Notes: generated from the sequence alone by a model not told the origin. A DNA stretch of 64,000 nucleotides from Pseudodonghicola sp048268305 (GCF_048268305.1 NZ_JBLWVT010000001.1:124001-188000); one strand, 5' to 3'. Shown: positions 24,781 to 33,890, numbered from the stretch's first letter. A program made the numbers and translations.

Positions 24781-25968
24781 ATGGATCAGGCGCAGATCGA
24801 AATTCAGGTTGTCGCCTCGCTGGCGGAGATTGATGCCGGCGATTGGGATGCCTGCGCCTGCCCCGAGGCGATGGGGGGCGGGCGCCCCGCCGATCCCTTC
24901 ACCACCCACCGGTTCCTCAAGGCGCTGGAAGACAGCCGATCGGTCGGGCGTGGCACCGGCTGGCAGCCGCAATATCTGACGGCGCATCTCGACGGGCAGA
25001 TGATCGCCGCCGCGCCGATGTATGCGAAATCCAACAGCCAGGGCGAATATATCTTCGATCATAGCTGGGCCCATGCCTATGAGCGCGCCGGCGGGCGCTA
25101 TTATCCCAAGCTGCAGATCGCCGTGCCCTTCACCCCGGCGACCGGGCGGCGGTTTCTGGTGCGCCCAGGCTATGAGGGGATCGGGCAATCGGCGCTGGTG
25201 CAGGGGGCGGTGCAACTGGCAGACGCCAATAACCTCTCGTCGCTGCATGTCACCTTCTGCACCGAGACGGAGGCCGCGGCGGGCGAGGCGATGGGGTTGC
25301 AGGCCAGGGTCAGCCAGCAGTTTCACTGGGTCAATCGCGGCTATGCCGATTTCGAGGGTTTCCTCGCCGATCTCTCCTCGCGCAAGCGCAAGAGCATCCG
25401 CAAGGAGCGGCGTGAGGCGAATGAGTTCGGCGGCTCGATCCAGGCCTTCACCGGCGACGATTTGCGCCCCGAGCATTGGGAGGCCTTCTGGGCCTTCTAT
25501 CAGGACACCGGCGCGCGCAAATGGGGTTCGCCCTATCTGACGCGGGCCTTCTTCGATCTGGCGCAAGAGCGGCTGCGCGATGACGTCTTGCTGGTGCTTG
25601 CCGAACGCAACGGCCGCTGGGTCGCCGGCGCGTTGAACTTCATCGGGCGCGAGACGCTGTTCGGCCGCTACTGGGGGGCGATCGAACATCACCCCTGCCT
25701 GCATTTCGAACTCTGCTATTACCGGGCCATCGACTATGCCATTGCCCATGGGCTGGCGCGGGTCGAGGCCGGCGCGCAGGGCGAACACAAGCTGGCGCGC
25801 GGCTATCTGCCGGCCCAGACCCATAGCCTGCATTGGATTGCCGATCCCGGTTTCGCCGATGCGGTGGCGCGTTTTCTCGAGGCCGAGCGCGCCGCGGTGG
25901 AGGAGGAGATCGACATCCTCACCGATTACGGCCCGTTCAGGAAGATCCAAGTGGAGGAGCAGGAATGA
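24781..25968 (+). CDS. DUF482/FemAB-like GNAT-fold protein
   Basis: A 395-residue protein of the DUF482 (PF04339) type, sometimes annotated as a peptidoglycan-biosynthesis or GNAT-fold acyltransferase. Family landmarks are DPFTTHRFLKALEDS, FDHSWAHAYERAGGRYYPKLQIAVPFTP, SRKRKSIRKERR and FHWVNRGYADFEGFL, with ARVEAGAQGEHKLARGY near the end. The biochemical reaction is not established. Its stop overlaps the phhB start (ATGA); starts with GGAGG upstream. Confidence 0.88.
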   Translation: MDQAQIEIQVVASLAEIDAGDWDACACPEAMGGGRPADPFTTHRFLKALEDSRSVGRGTGWQPQYLTAHLDGQMIAAAPMYAKSNSQGEYIFDHSWAHAYERAGGRYYPKLQIAVPFTPATGRRFLVRPGYEGIGQSALVQGAVQLADANNLSSLHVTFCTETEAAAGEAMGLQARVSQQFHWVNRGYADFEGFLADLSSRKRKSIRKERREANEFGGSIQAFTGDDLRPEHWEAFWAFYQDTGARKWGSPYLTRAFFDLAQERLRDDVLLVLAERNGRWVAGALNFIGRETLFGRYWGAIEHHPCLHFELCYYRAIDYAIAHGLARVEAGAQGEHKLARGYLPAQTHSLHWIADPGFADAVARFLEAERAAVEEEIDILTDYGPFRKIQVEEQE

Positions 25969-26258
25969 GCGAAATTCTGTCAGACGAGGCGCGTCACCTG
26001 CTGTTGGAGCCGTTGTTCAAGACCGGCTGGGCCCTGGCCGAGGGGCGCGATGCGCTGGTCAAGACCTATGAGTTCGAGAATTTCGTCGAGGCGTTCGGCT
26101 GGATGACCCGCGCGGCGATGTGGGCCGAGAAATGGGATCATCACCCCGACTGGCACAATGTCTACAAGACCGTCAAGGTCGAGCTCTGGTCGCATGATCT
26201 GGGCGGTCTCAGCGCGCGGGACGCCAAGCTGGCGCGCAAGATGGACAGTCTGCTCTGA
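25965..26258 (+). CDS. phhB: 4a-hydroxytetrahydrobiopterin (pterin-4a-carbinolamine) dehydratase
   Basis: A 97-residue enzyme that dehydrates 4a-hydroxy-tetrahydropterin, recycling the cofactor of aromatic hydroxylases. The active-site motif HHPDWHNVYKTVKVELWSHD contains the three conserved histidines and the Trp-Asp pair. The ATG overlaps the preceding stop; an in-frame extension upstream is not conserved. No phenylalanine hydroxylase gene is nearby, so a broader role is possible. Confidence 0.93.
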   Translation: MSEILSDEARHLLLEPLFKTGWALAEGRDALVKTYEFENFVEAFGWMTRAAMWAEKWDHHPDWHNVYKTVKVELWSHDLGGLSARDAKLARKMDSLL

Positions 26259-26272
26259 TCGCTGTCGCCGGT

Positions 26273-26294
26273 GGTCGGCCCCGAAGGGCCGACC
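26273..26294. terminator. Stem-loop between convergent phhB and peroxiredoxin genes
   Basis: GGTCGGCCC-cgaa-GGGCCGACC, a perfect 9-bp stem with a four-base loop, 14 bases after phhB and 22 bases before the opposite stop. It could serve both strands. Confidence 0.55.
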
Positions 26295-26316
26295 TGGGGG
26301 CGGGATTTCGGCGATC

Positions 26317-26805
26317 TCAGATCGCGGCCAACAGGCCTTCGCCGGCCGAGACTTCGCACTGGCCGGAATTCTCTTCGGCGTTCAGCACGCTGACGACGCC
26401 GTCCTCGACCAGCATGGCATAGCGTTTCGACCGCGCCATCAGGCCGGCGGGGGGCGCGTCGAAATTCATGCCGATGGCGGTGGTGAAGGCGCTTTGCGCG
26501 TCCGACAGCATGCTGATGCCGGCCGCGGTGGCGCCGGTCGCCTCGCCCCAGGCCTTCATCACGAAGGGGTCGTTGACCGAGATGCAGATGATCTCGTCCA
26601 CGCCCTTGGCATCGAATTGGGCCTTGGTGCGGATGAAGCTCGGCACATGGGCGGAATGGCAGGTGGGGGTGAAGGCGCCGGGAACGGCGAAGATCACCAC
26701 TTTGCGGCCCTTGGTCAGATCCGAAATCTGCACCGCTTCGGGGCCGTTCGCGCCGAAACGGATCAATGTTGCGTCAGGCAGGCTGTCGCCGGGTTTGATG
26801 GTCAT
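26317..26805 (-). CDS. Peroxiredoxin (Prx5 type)
   Basis: A 162-residue thiol peroxidase that reduces peroxides. The peroxidatic Cys is in the classic PGAFTPTCHSAHVPSF motif (about residue 49), with the Thr and downstream Arg of the active site present. A second Cys lies near the C terminus (NSGQCEVS, about residue 151), as in the atypical two-Cys AHP1/Prx5 group. It is cytosolic and divergent from a flavoprotein reductase gene. Confidence 0.93.
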   Translation of the reverse strand: MTIKPGDSLPDATLIRFGANGPEAVQISDLTKGRKVVIFAVPGAFTPTCHSAHVPSFIRTKAQFDAKGVDEIICISVNDPFVMKAWGEATGATAAGISMLSDAQSAFTTAIGMNFDAPPAGLMARSKRYAMLVEDGVVSVLNAEENSGQCEVSAGEGLLAAI

Positions 26806-26900
26806 GTGTGTCCCTTTCTCAAGCGATTGTGTTTCGCCCGAAGGTGAATGTAGTGTCCCGGCGAAAAAGGAAAACGACCAAATCCAATGGAGAGAGGCAT

Positions 26901-28112
26901 ATGAGCCATATCGTTGTGATCGGAGCCGGCCAGGCCGGATCGTCCCTGGTGGCGAAGCTGCGCAAGGATGGCTTTGACGGCCAGATCACCCTGATCGGGG
27001 CCGAGACGGTGCCGCCCTATCAACGTCCGCCGCTGTCGAAGGCCTATCTGCTGGGCGACATGGCGCTGGAGCGTCTGTTTTTGCGGCCGGAGAGCTTCTA
27101 TGCCGATCAGAACATCGCCTTGAAGCTGGGCCAGCCGGTCACCGCCATCGACCCGGCGGCAAAGACCGTGACAGTCGGGGGAGAGGTGATCGTCTATGAC
27201 GATCTGGTGCTGACCACCGGATCGGACCCGCGGCTGTTGCCGGCCGCGATCGGTGGCGATCTGCAGGGCGTCTTTGCCGTGCGGACCCTGAAGGATGTCG
27301 ACGCCATGGCGCCCGCCGTGGTCGAGGGCGCCCATGCGCTGATCGTCGGCGGCGGCTATATCGGGCTGGAGGCGGCGGCGGTCTGTGCCAAGCTGGGGGT
27401 CAAGGTCACCCTGGTCGAGATGGCCGAGCGCATCCTGCAACGGGTGGCAGCACCCGAGACCAGCGATTATTTCCGCGACCTGCACCGCTCCCATGGGGTG
27501 GATATCCGCGAAGGCGTCGGGCTGACCCGGCTGGTGGGCGCTGACGGCAAGGTCACCGGCGCGGTGCTGTCGGATGGCAGCGATCTGGCGGTGGATTTCG
27601 TCGTCGTGGGCGTCGGCATTGCGCCCGCCACCGCCCTGGCCGAGGCCGCGGGGCTTGAGATCGACAATGGCATCAAGGTCGACGGGCTCGGCCGCACCTC
27701 GGATCCGCATGTCTGGGCGGCGGGAGATTGCGCCTCCTTCCCCTACAGGGGTGGCCGGCTGCGGCTGGAAAGCGTGCCGAACGCCATTGATCAGGCCGAA
27801 TGCGTCGCCGGCAACTTGCTGGGCGCCGGGGTGGATTACGTGCCGAAACCCTGGTTCTGGTCGGATCAATACGACGTCAAGCTGCAGATCGCCGGGCTGA
27901 ACGCCGGCTATGACCATATCGTCGCCCGGCGCGGCGAGGGGCTGAGCGCATCGTTCTGGTACTTCAAGGGCGATCAGCTTCTGGCGGTGGACGCGATGAA
28001 CGATCCGCGCGCCTATATGGTCGGCAAGCGGTTGATCGAGGCGGGCAAGACTGCCGACCCGGCGCTGGTGGGCGATCCCGCCTTCGATCTGAAAGGCTTG
28101 ATGCGGGCGTGA
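26901..28112 (+). CDS. FAD-dependent ferredoxin reductase-type oxidoreductase
   Basis: A 403-residue flavoprotein of the rhodocoxin/putidaredoxin reductase group, expected to pass electrons from NAD(P)H to a [2Fe-2S] ferredoxin. The N-terminal FAD site is VVIGAGQAGSS, the NAD(P)H site LIVGGGYIGLEAA, and the second FAD motif WAAGDCASF. The C-terminal domain begins KPWFWSDQYDVKLQIAGL. Strong Shine-Dalgarno GGAGAGAGG lies upstream of the ATG at 26901. No ferredoxin or P450 gene is adjacent. Coupled to rsmD by GTGA. Confidence 0.9.
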   Translation: MSHIVVIGAGQAGSSLVAKLRKDGFDGQITLIGAETVPPYQRPPLSKAYLLGDMALERLFLRPESFYADQNIALKLGQPVTAIDPAAKTVTVGGEVIVYDDLVLTTGSDPRLLPAAIGGDLQGVFAVRTLKDVDAMAPAVVEGAHALIVGGGYIGLEAAAVCAKLGVKVTLVEMAERILQRVAAPETSDYFRDLHRSHGVDIREGVGLTRLVGADGKVTGAVLSDGSDLAVDFVVVGVGIAPATALAEAAGLEIDNGIKVDGLGRTSDPHVWAAGDCASFPYRGGRLRLESVPNAIDQAECVAGNLLGAGVDYVPKPWFWSDQYDVKLQIAGLNAGYDHIVARRGEGLSASFWYFKGDQLLAVDAMNDPRAYMVGKRLIEAGKTADPALVGDPAFDLKGLMRA

Positions 28113-28669
28113 GGATCATCGCGGGAGAGTTTCGGGGAAGGGCGCTCGCCTCGGTCGGCAAGGGGGACGCGGGGGCGCATCTGCGCCCCACCACCGACCG
28201 GGTGCGCGAAAGCCTGTTCTCGGTGCTGACCCATTACGGGGTGATCCCCGGCGCGCGGGTGCTCGATCTCTTCGCTGGCACCGGCGCGCTGGGGCTCGAG
28301 GCGCTGTCGCGCGGCGCGGCCGAGGTCACCTTTGTCGAAAACGGCCGGGTGGGGCAGGGGCTGATCGCCAAGAATGTCGAGATTACCCGCAGCAAGGGCG
28401 CGACCCGGCTGATCCGCCGCGACGCCACCAAGCTGGGCCCGCACGAGGGCGCCGCTTTCGATCTGATCTTTCTGGATCCGCCCTATGGCATGGGGCTGGG
28501 GGCCAAGGCGCTCGACGCCGCCCTGGCCGGCGGCTGGCTCGCTTCCGGCGGCCTGGTGGTCTGGGAAGAGAATGCGCCGATGGAGCCGCCTGAGGGCTTC
28601 ACCCTGCTGGAACGGCGCAAATATGGTGACACCCATATGACCCTGCTTGAGGTCGCGGCGGCGGGCTAG
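28109..28669 (+). CDS. rsmD: 16S rRNA (guanine966-N2)-methyltransferase RsmD
   Basis: A 186-residue SAM-dependent methyltransferase acting on the small ribosomal subunit. It begins MRIIAGEFRGRAL (GTG start overlapping the previous stop), then RPTTDRVRESLF, the SAM-binding VLDLFAGTGALGLEALSRGA, and the catalytic DPPYG. Length and motif order are standard. A terminator follows. Confidence 0.96.
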   Translation: MRIIAGEFRGRALASVGKGDAGAHLRPTTDRVRESLFSVLTHYGVIPGARVLDLFAGTGALGLEALSRGAAEVTFVENGRVGQGLIAKNVEITRSKGATRLIRRDATKLGPHEGAAFDLIFLDPPYGMGLGAKALDAALAGGWLASGGLVVWEENAPMEPPEGFTLLERRKYGDTHMTLLEVAAAG

Positions 28670-28709
28670 AAACCGTCCCTGCCGTGGTTCGCCCCGGGCC
28701 TTCCGCGAA

Positions 28710-28725
28710 GTAACAAATTTGTGAC
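28710..28725. promoter_or_regulatory. Short palindrome upstream of small exported ORF
   Basis: GTAACAAATTTGTGAC contains the perfect palindrome ACAAATTTGT and pairs at 7 of 8 positions. It abuts the rsmD terminator and lies about 110 bases before the small ORF at 28834. Possible regulator site; nothing identifies the protein. Confidence 0.3.
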
Positions 28726-28745
28726 GCTGCGGCGCAGCGGTTTTT
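28725..28745 (+). terminator. Rho-independent terminator of rsmD
   Basis: CGCTGC-ggc-GCAGCG stem followed after one base by TTTTT, 55 bases after the rsmD stop. Confidence 0.8.
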
Positions 28746-28833
28746 ACCTCGCTGCCTCTCGCATTTTTCGGGCATCATGCCTATTTCCCGCGCAGATGAA
28801 AAACAACAAGAACAAGACTGACGAGCGAGAATT

Positions 28834-28995
28834 ATGACTGGATTGCGTGTGTCTCTTCTGGGCGGGATTGCCCTGTCTGCCCTGGTCGCGGGGACGGTGG
28901 CGCTTTATGCCGCCGATTGCGAACAACGAATTTCCGAGCGGTATCAATCCGCCCCCCTGCATGTGCAAAAGGCGATGACGCTGAACGCGCAGTAA
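28834..28995 (+). CDS. Possible small membrane or exported protein, 53 residues
   Basis: An ORF of 53 codons from ATG (with GAGCGAGA upstream) to TAA. The protein has a signal-peptide/TM-like helix at about residues 4-26 (LLGGIALSALVAGTVALYAA), then a short polar tail (CEQRISERYQ) with one Cys. It fills the otherwise gene-free gap between rsmD and map, behind its own terminator. Codon third positions are G/C-rich in the body, as in real genes here. No family recognised; it could be non-coding. Confidence 0.45.
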   Translation: MTGLRVSLLGGIALSALVAGTVALYAADCEQRISERYQSAPLHVQKAMTLNAQ

Positions 28996-29049
28996 GGGGC
29001 CGTGACGCCGGCGGCATCGCCGGAGGTCCGAAACGACAAAGCTGTCGGA

Positions 29050-29862
29050 TCATTCGTAGGTGGGGTGGAAATTGCCCGCCGGCGATAGGGTGAAGATATC
29101 GACACCATTGGCGGTCACCCCCACCGAATGCTCGTATTGCGCCGACAGCGACTTGTCGCGGGTCACCGCCGTCCATTCGTCGGCCAGCGTCTTGGTCTCG
29201 GGGCGGCCGAGGTTCACCATCGGCTCGATGGTGAAGAACATGCCTTCCTCGAGCACGGCGCCGGTGCCCGGACGGCCATAATGCAGAACGTTCGGCCGGT
29301 CGTGGAACACCTGACCCAGCCCATGGCCGCAGAAGTCGCGCACCACGCTCATCCGCTGGCTTTCGACATAGGACTGGATGGCATGGCCGATGTCGCCGAA
29401 GGTATTGCCCGGCTTGACCATCTCGATGCCGATCATCAGCGAGTCATAGGTGACCTGCAGCAGCCGCTCCGCCTTGCGGGAAATCTTGCCGGCCACATAC
29501 ATCCGGCTGGTGTCGCCGAACCAGCCGTCGACGATCACGGTGACGTCGATGTTCAGGATGTCGCCATCCTGCAGCCGCTTGTCGCCGGGGATGCCGTGGC
29601 AGACCACATGGTTCACGCTGATGCAGCTTGCGTGTTTGTAGCCCTTGTATCCGATCGTCGCCGAGGTGGCGCCATAGGCGGTCACCTTCTCTTCGATGAT
29701 ACGGTCGATCGCTCCGGTGGTCTGGCCGGGGAAGATGTGTTCGGGCATTTCGTCAAGGATACGGGCGGCGACTTGTCCCGCCTTGTGCATGCCGGCGAAA
29801 TCGGCCTCTTGGTAAATACGGATACCGTCCCGGTTCAGATGTCCGTTCAATTCGGTTTTCAA
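29050..29862 (-). CDS. map: Type I methionine aminopeptidase
   Basis: A 270-residue metalloenzyme that removes the initiator methionine from nascent proteins. Metal ligands are in ILNIDVTVIVDGWFGDTSRM (two Asp), GHGLGQVFH (His), FTIEPM (Glu) and YEHSVGV (Glu). The substrate His lies in the HASCISVNHVVCHG segment. The start is most likely TTG at 29862 with GGAG seven bases upstream; no in-frame ATG is suitable. The gene is cytosolic, on the same strand as sfsA. Confidence 0.95.
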   Translation of the reverse strand: MKTELNGHLNRDGIRIYQEADFAGMHKAGQVAARILDEMPEHIFPGQTTGAIDRIIEEKVTAYGATSATIGYKGYKHASCISVNHVVCHGIPGDKRLQDGDILNIDVTVIVDGWFGDTSRMYVAGKISRKAERLLQVTYDSLMIGIEMVKPGNTFGDIGHAIQSYVESQRMSVVRDFCGHGLGQVFHDRPNVLHYGRPGTGAVLEEGMFFTIEPMVNLGRPETKTLADEWTAVTRDKSLSAQYEHSVGVTANGVDIFTLSPAGNFHPTYE

Positions 29863-29976
29863 GGGTAGGCTCCATCTTTCTGCCTGATTATGCCTGTATC
29901 TAATAACTTCGGCAGGAAAGTGCCAGAGCCGCGCCCGGATGGTCGGCAGCCTTGCATCTGGCGCAAGGGCGGGGGG

Positions 29977-30675
29977 CTAGCCGACGAAGGGCAGGGCGCG
30001 GCCCAGGCTGATGTCCTCGGGCGAGATGCGGCAATCGAAACACAGGATTTCGACGCCTGCCGATCGTGCCGCCGCCACCCCGGCCGCATAGGCGGGGTCG
30101 ATGTCGCCGGCGATGCCGACCCGGTCGCAATCGGTGCGCTGCACCAGATAGAGCATCACCGCCCGATGCCCCGCCGCGACCATGGCGGAGAGCTCGCCCA
30201 GATGTTTCAGCCCGCGCGCGGTTCTGGCATCGGGGAATTCGGCAAAGCCGGGCTGACGGCTCAGCGTCACCGATTTCACCTCGACATAGGTATCGGGGCC
30301 GGCGCCCGACAGCAGGAAATCCACCCGGCTGTTTTCGCCGTATTTCACTTCCGGCCGCACCACCGGAGCCTCGAGCCCCGGAACCTCGCCCGCCTCCAGC
30401 GCCGCCTTCAGGGCACGGTTGGGGACCGAGGTGTCGACGCCGGTGAAATGGCCGTTCTCGTGATCGACCAGCCGCCAGCCGAATTTCAGCTTCTTCTTCG
30501 GGTCGTCGTTGGGCTCCAGCCAGATTTTCATTTCAGGCTCCGCCAGGCCCATCATCGACCCGGGGTTGGCGCAATGGGCGGTCACCTCGCGCCCGTCCTC
30601 CAGCCGGCAATCGGCCAGAAACCGCTTGTAGCGGCGGATCAGCCGGGCGGGGACGAGAGGGGTTGGAAAGCGCAT
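29977..30675 (-). CDS. sfsA: SfsA family DNA/RNA nuclease
   Basis: A 232-residue protein of the sugar fermentation stimulation family, now regarded as a nuclease-fold protein. Landmarks: FPTPLVPARLIRRYKRFLADC, HCANPGSMMGL, NSRVDFLLSG and YVEVKSVTLSR with the PD-(D/E)xK-like EVK. The ATG at 30675 fits the family; the open frame upstream does not. Divergent from the CinA-like gene. Confidence 0.93.
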   Translation of the reverse strand: MRFPTPLVPARLIRRYKRFLADCRLEDGREVTAHCANPGSMMGLAEPEMKIWLEPNDDPKKKLKFGWRLVDHENGHFTGVDTSVPNRALKAALEAGEVPGLEAPVVRPEVKYGENSRVDFLLSGAGPDTYVEVKSVTLSRQPGFAEFPDARTARGLKHLGELSAMVAAGHRAVMLYLVQRTDCDRVGIAGDIDPAYAAGVAAARSAGVEILCFDCRISPEDISLGRALPFVG

Positions 30676-30737
30676 GAAAGCCGGCCTATACCTGCCGGCG
30701 CGGCCCTTCAAGACCGCGCAGCAAGGGAAGGGGAACC

Positions 30738-31460
30738 ATGGGCAATCCAACCGCAGCCATGCTTGTGATCGGGGATGAGATCCTCTCGGGGCGGACCCGC
30801 GATTCCAACATGTATTTCCTGGCCGGCGAGCTGACCAAGCGCGGCATCGACCTGAAGGAAGTTCGCGTCGTCGGGGACGAGCGTGATGCCATCGTCGCCG
30901 GCGTTCGGGCGCTGTCCTCGGCCTATGATCACGTCTTCACCAGCGGCGGCATCGGGCCGACGCATGACGACATCACCGCCGATAGCATCGCCGCCGCCTT
31001 CGATACGCCGATTTCGGTGCGCGACGATGCCCGTGCGCTGCTGGCCGCCCATTACGCCAAGACCGGGGCCGAGCTGAACGAGGCTCGTCTGCGCATGGCG
31101 CGGATTCCCGACGGCGCCGCGCTGATCGACAACCCGGTATCGACCGCGCCGGGCTTCACCCTTGGCAATGTCCATGTGATGGCCGGCGTGCCCACGGTGT
31201 TCGAGGCGATGGTGGCGAGCGTGCTGCCGAATCTGACCGGCGGCGCGCCGCTTCTGTCGCAAAGCCTGCGCCTGATGCGTGGCGAGGGCGAGATCGCGAC
31301 GCCGCTGGCGGCGCTCGCGGCCGATTTCCCCGATCTCTCCATCGGCTCCTATCCGTTCCAGAAGGATGGGGTCTATGGCACCAATATCGTCATCCGGGGC
31401 ACCGAAGGTCCGCGGATCGACGCGGCGATGACCCGCCTGGCGCGCGAGGTCGGTCTGTGA
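30738..31460 (+). CDS. Competence/damage-inducible CinA N-terminal-like (molybdopterin-binding) protein
   Basis: A 240-residue protein with only the MoCF_biosynth/CinA N-terminal domain, without the NMN-deamidase C-terminal half. It has GDEILSGRTRDSNMYFLAGEL at the start and FTSGGIGPTHDDITAD as the nucleotide-binding loop. Proteins of this kind may act as ADP-ribose or CoA pyrophosphatases; the reaction is not shown here. It is first in a run of four genes joined by overlaps or very short gaps. Confidence 0.9.
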   Translation: MGNPTAAMLVIGDEILSGRTRDSNMYFLAGELTKRGIDLKEVRVVGDERDAIVAGVRALSSAYDHVFTSGGIGPTHDDITADSIAAAFDTPISVRDDARALLAAHYAKTGAELNEARLRMARIPDGAALIDNPVSTAPGFTLGNVHVMAGVPTVFEAMVASVLPNLTGGAPLLSQSLRLMRGEGEIATPLAALAADFPDLSIGSYPFQKDGVYGTNIVIRGTEGPRIDAAMTRLAREVGL

Positions 31461-32212
31461 CGGCGGCGGCTGATGAGGCCGTGGCGCCCTGGCTGTTTGC
31501 CACAGTCGATGGCACCTGGCCGGCGGCGCGCTATATCCACCAAGGCCCCTGGCTGTTGCGGCAGGGGCTGGGCGGCGGCAGCCGGGTTTCGGCGACCTCG
31601 GCCATGGGGCCGGTGACCGAGGCCGATATCGCGCTGGCCGAAGAGGGAATGCGCGCGCTGGGTCAGCGCCTGCTGTTCATGATTCGCCCGGGCGACGAGG
31701 CGCTTGACCAGATGCTGGCGGCGCGCGGCTATCAGGTGATGGACCCGGTTCAGGCCTATGCCGCGCCGGTCGAGGTGCTGACGGATATCCCGGTGCCCCG
31801 GGTCACCGTGCTGCAGGTCTGGGAACCCTTGGAGATCATGCGCGAGATCTGGGCCGAGGGCGGCATCGGTCCGGCGCGGCTGGCGGTGATGGAGCGGGCG
31901 CAGGGGCCCAAGACCGGGCTGCTCGCGCGTTTCAACGACAAGCCGGGCGGAACCGCCTTCGTGGCGATCCACGAGGGCGTCGCCATGCTGCACGCACTTG
32001 AGATCCTGCCGCATCAGCGCAAGCAGGGGCTGGCCAAGTGGATGATGCGCGGCGCCGCCTTCTGGGCGCAGGCCAATGGCGCCCATACGCTGTCGGTGGT
32101 CTGCACCCGGGCGAATATCGGGGCGAACGCCTTGTATTCCTCTCTCGGAATGTCTGTAGTGGGGGCCTACCACTACCGCATCTTGCAAGAGGAGGAGTTT
32201 GCAAGTGACTGA
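31457..32212 (+). CDS. GNAT family N-acetyltransferase
   Basis: A 251-residue protein. The GNAT acetyl-CoA site is in the C-terminal half (MLHALEILPHQRKQGLAKWMMRGAA, with the Q/R-x-x-G-x-A pattern). The N-terminal half is less conserved. GTG start overlapping the preceding stop. The acceptor is unknown. It may modify the product of a neighbour or simply be co-transcribed. Confidence 0.85.
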   Translation: MTAAADEAVAPWLFATVDGTWPAARYIHQGPWLLRQGLGGGSRVSATSAMGPVTEADIALAEEGMRALGQRLLFMIRPGDEALDQMLAARGYQVMDPVQAYAAPVEVLTDIPVPRVTVLQVWEPLEIMREIWAEGGIGPARLAVMERAQGPKTGLLARFNDKPGGTAFVAIHEGVAMLHALEILPHQRKQGLAKWMMRGAAFWAQANGAHTLSVVCTRANIGANALYSSLGMSVVGAYHYRILQEEEFASD

Positions 32213-32777
32213 AGAGAGAGCCGCCACCGCGCTTGACCTGCCGATGGTCGACCCATTGCCCGAGGCGACGCAGAAATACTTCGATATCTGCCAGGACAAG
32301 CTGGGGCTGGTGCCGAACGTGCTGAAGGCGAATGCCTTCGATATCGACAAGCTGAACGTTTTTTCGGCGATGTACAACGATCTGATGCTGGCCCCCAGCG
32401 GGCTGAGCAAGCTCGAACGCGAGATGATCGCGGTGGTGGTCTCGTCGATCAACCGGTGTTTCTATTGCCAGGTCGCCCATGGCGCCGCCGTGCGTGAGCT
32501 GTCGGGCAATCCGATGCTGGGCGAGATGCTGGTGATGAACTATCGCGTGGCGCCGCTGGATGCGCGGCAACGCGCGATGCTGGAATTCGCCGAGAAGGCG
32601 ACCCAAGCCAGCTATACCATCGTCGAGGCCGACCGGCAGGCGCTGCGCGAGGCCGGGTTCTCCGATCGCGATATCTGGGATATCGCCAATGTCGCGGGTT
32701 TCTTCAACATGACCAACCGGGTGGCCAGCGCCACCGGCATGTGGCCCAACGACGAATATCACGGGATGCACAGGTAA
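32205..32777 (+). CDS. Peroxidase-related (AhpD/carboxymuconolactone decarboxylase-type) enzyme
   Basis: A 190-residue all-helical protein of the AhpD-like family. The redox motif CFYCQVAHG (Cys-x-x-Cys with His) is intact, at about residues 85-93, in the setting SKLEREMIAVVVSSINRC typical of peroxidase-related proteins. The GTG start at 32205 has AGGAGG upstream and lies inside the 3' end of the GNAT gene (8-base overlap). Probably reduces peroxides or handles a reactive by-product; partner unknown. Confidence 0.9.
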   Translation: MTEERAATALDLPMVDPLPEATQKYFDICQDKLGLVPNVLKANAFDIDKLNVFSAMYNDLMLAPSGLSKLEREMIAVVVSSINRCFYCQVAHGAAVRELSGNPMLGEMLVMNYRVAPLDARQRAMLEFAEKATQASYTIVEADRQALREAGFSDRDIWDIANVAGFFNMTNRVASATGMWPNDEYHGMHR

Positions 32778-32780
32778 CGG

Positions 32781-33737
32781 ATGCTCTTGGGCGGATGGCG
32801 GGATATCGGGCTTCGGGCGCTGCTGCTGGCGGCGCCGCTGCTCATGTCCGGAGCCGCCGCCGCCCTCGAGATGCCCGCCGCCGCGCGCCTGCTGTCCGAG
32901 CGGATCCTGCCGCTCGACAGCTATGATCTGCCGGTCGGGGTCTTCGACGGCTCGGCCGTGCCCTCGCGGGTGTTCGAGGGGCGGGTCGCGCGGCGCAGCT
33001 GGCGGATCGACGGCAGCGCGGCCACCACGCTGCAGCTTTTGCAGCCATTGCGCGATCAGTTGCGGGCGGCTGGCTATGTGGTGATCTTCGACTGCGCCGC
33101 GCACGATTGCGGTGGCTTCGATTTCCGCTATGGCACCGATGTCGCCGAGGCGCCGCAGATGCATGTGGATCTGGGCAATTACCGTTTCGTCTCGGCCATT
33201 CGCGGCGCCGACGAGGCGCTGAGCCTGTTGATCAGCCGCACCGGCAGCAGCGCCTATATCCAGGAAATCCACGTCAGCCCGCCCTCTCGCGAGGAAGAGG
33301 CGACGGCACCGGGCCCTTCGGAAACGCCATCTGAGACAGAGGCGCCCGCCCCCGCCGCCACAGGCGACGCCTTGATCGATCAGCTCGTGGCCGATGGGCA
33401 TGTGGTGCTGCCCGATCTGGACTTCGGCACCGGCGCCGGTGCGCTTGGCTCCGGCCCTTTCGCCTCATTGGAAAAGCTTGCCGGGTTTCTCCAGGCCAAT
33501 CCTGACTATCGGATCATGCTGGTCGGTCATACCGACAGCGTCGGCGCGCTCGAGGGCAACCTGACCCTGTCGCGGCAGCGCGCCGAGGCGGTGCGCGACC
33601 GGCTGCTCGGGCTCTATGGGCTCGACATGAACCGGGTCAGCGCCGAGGGGGTCGGCTATCTGGCGCCGGTTGCTTCGAATCTCACCGCCGAGGGGCGGAA
33701 CAAGAACCGCCGGGTCGAGGCGGTGTTGCTGCCCTGA
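32781..33737 (+). CDS. OmpA family protein with N-terminal unknown domain
   Basis: A 318-residue exported protein. The signal peptide covers about residues 1-29 (LLLAAPLLMSGAAAALE). A domain of unknown type follows (about 35-170), then an acidic/Pro-rich linker, and a C-terminal OmpA peptidoglycan-binding domain (about 195-318) with LVGHTDSVGALEGNLTLSRQRAEAV and AEGVGYLAPVASNLTAEGRNKNRRVE. It is last in the CinA-like gene run, 3 bases after its neighbour, and anchors to the cell wall. Confidence 0.9.
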   Translation: MLLGGWRDIGLRALLLAAPLLMSGAAAALEMPAAARLLSERILPLDSYDLPVGVFDGSAVPSRVFEGRVARRSWRIDGSAATTLQLLQPLRDQLRAAGYVVIFDCAAHDCGGFDFRYGTDVAEAPQMHVDLGNYRFVSAIRGADEALSLLISRTGSSAYIQEIHVSPPSREEEATAPGPSETPSETEAPAPAATGDALIDQLVADGHVVLPDLDFGTGAGALGSGPFASLEKLAGFLQANPDYRIMLVGHTDSVGALEGNLTLSRQRAEAVRDRLLGLYGLDMNRVSAEGVGYLAPVASNLTAEGRNKNRRVEAVLLP

Positions 33738-33890
33738 CCCTCTCTGGCTGACATGCTCCTGTCTTCTGCCCGGTCGGGTGCGTTCGCCTAGTGCCTTCAT
33801 TCCGGATTGTATCGTGATCAGTCCGAACATGACTTGGACCTCGATGCGCCGGGGGCGGTATTCACCGAAGACGGCAGCAAGGAGAAGCGG

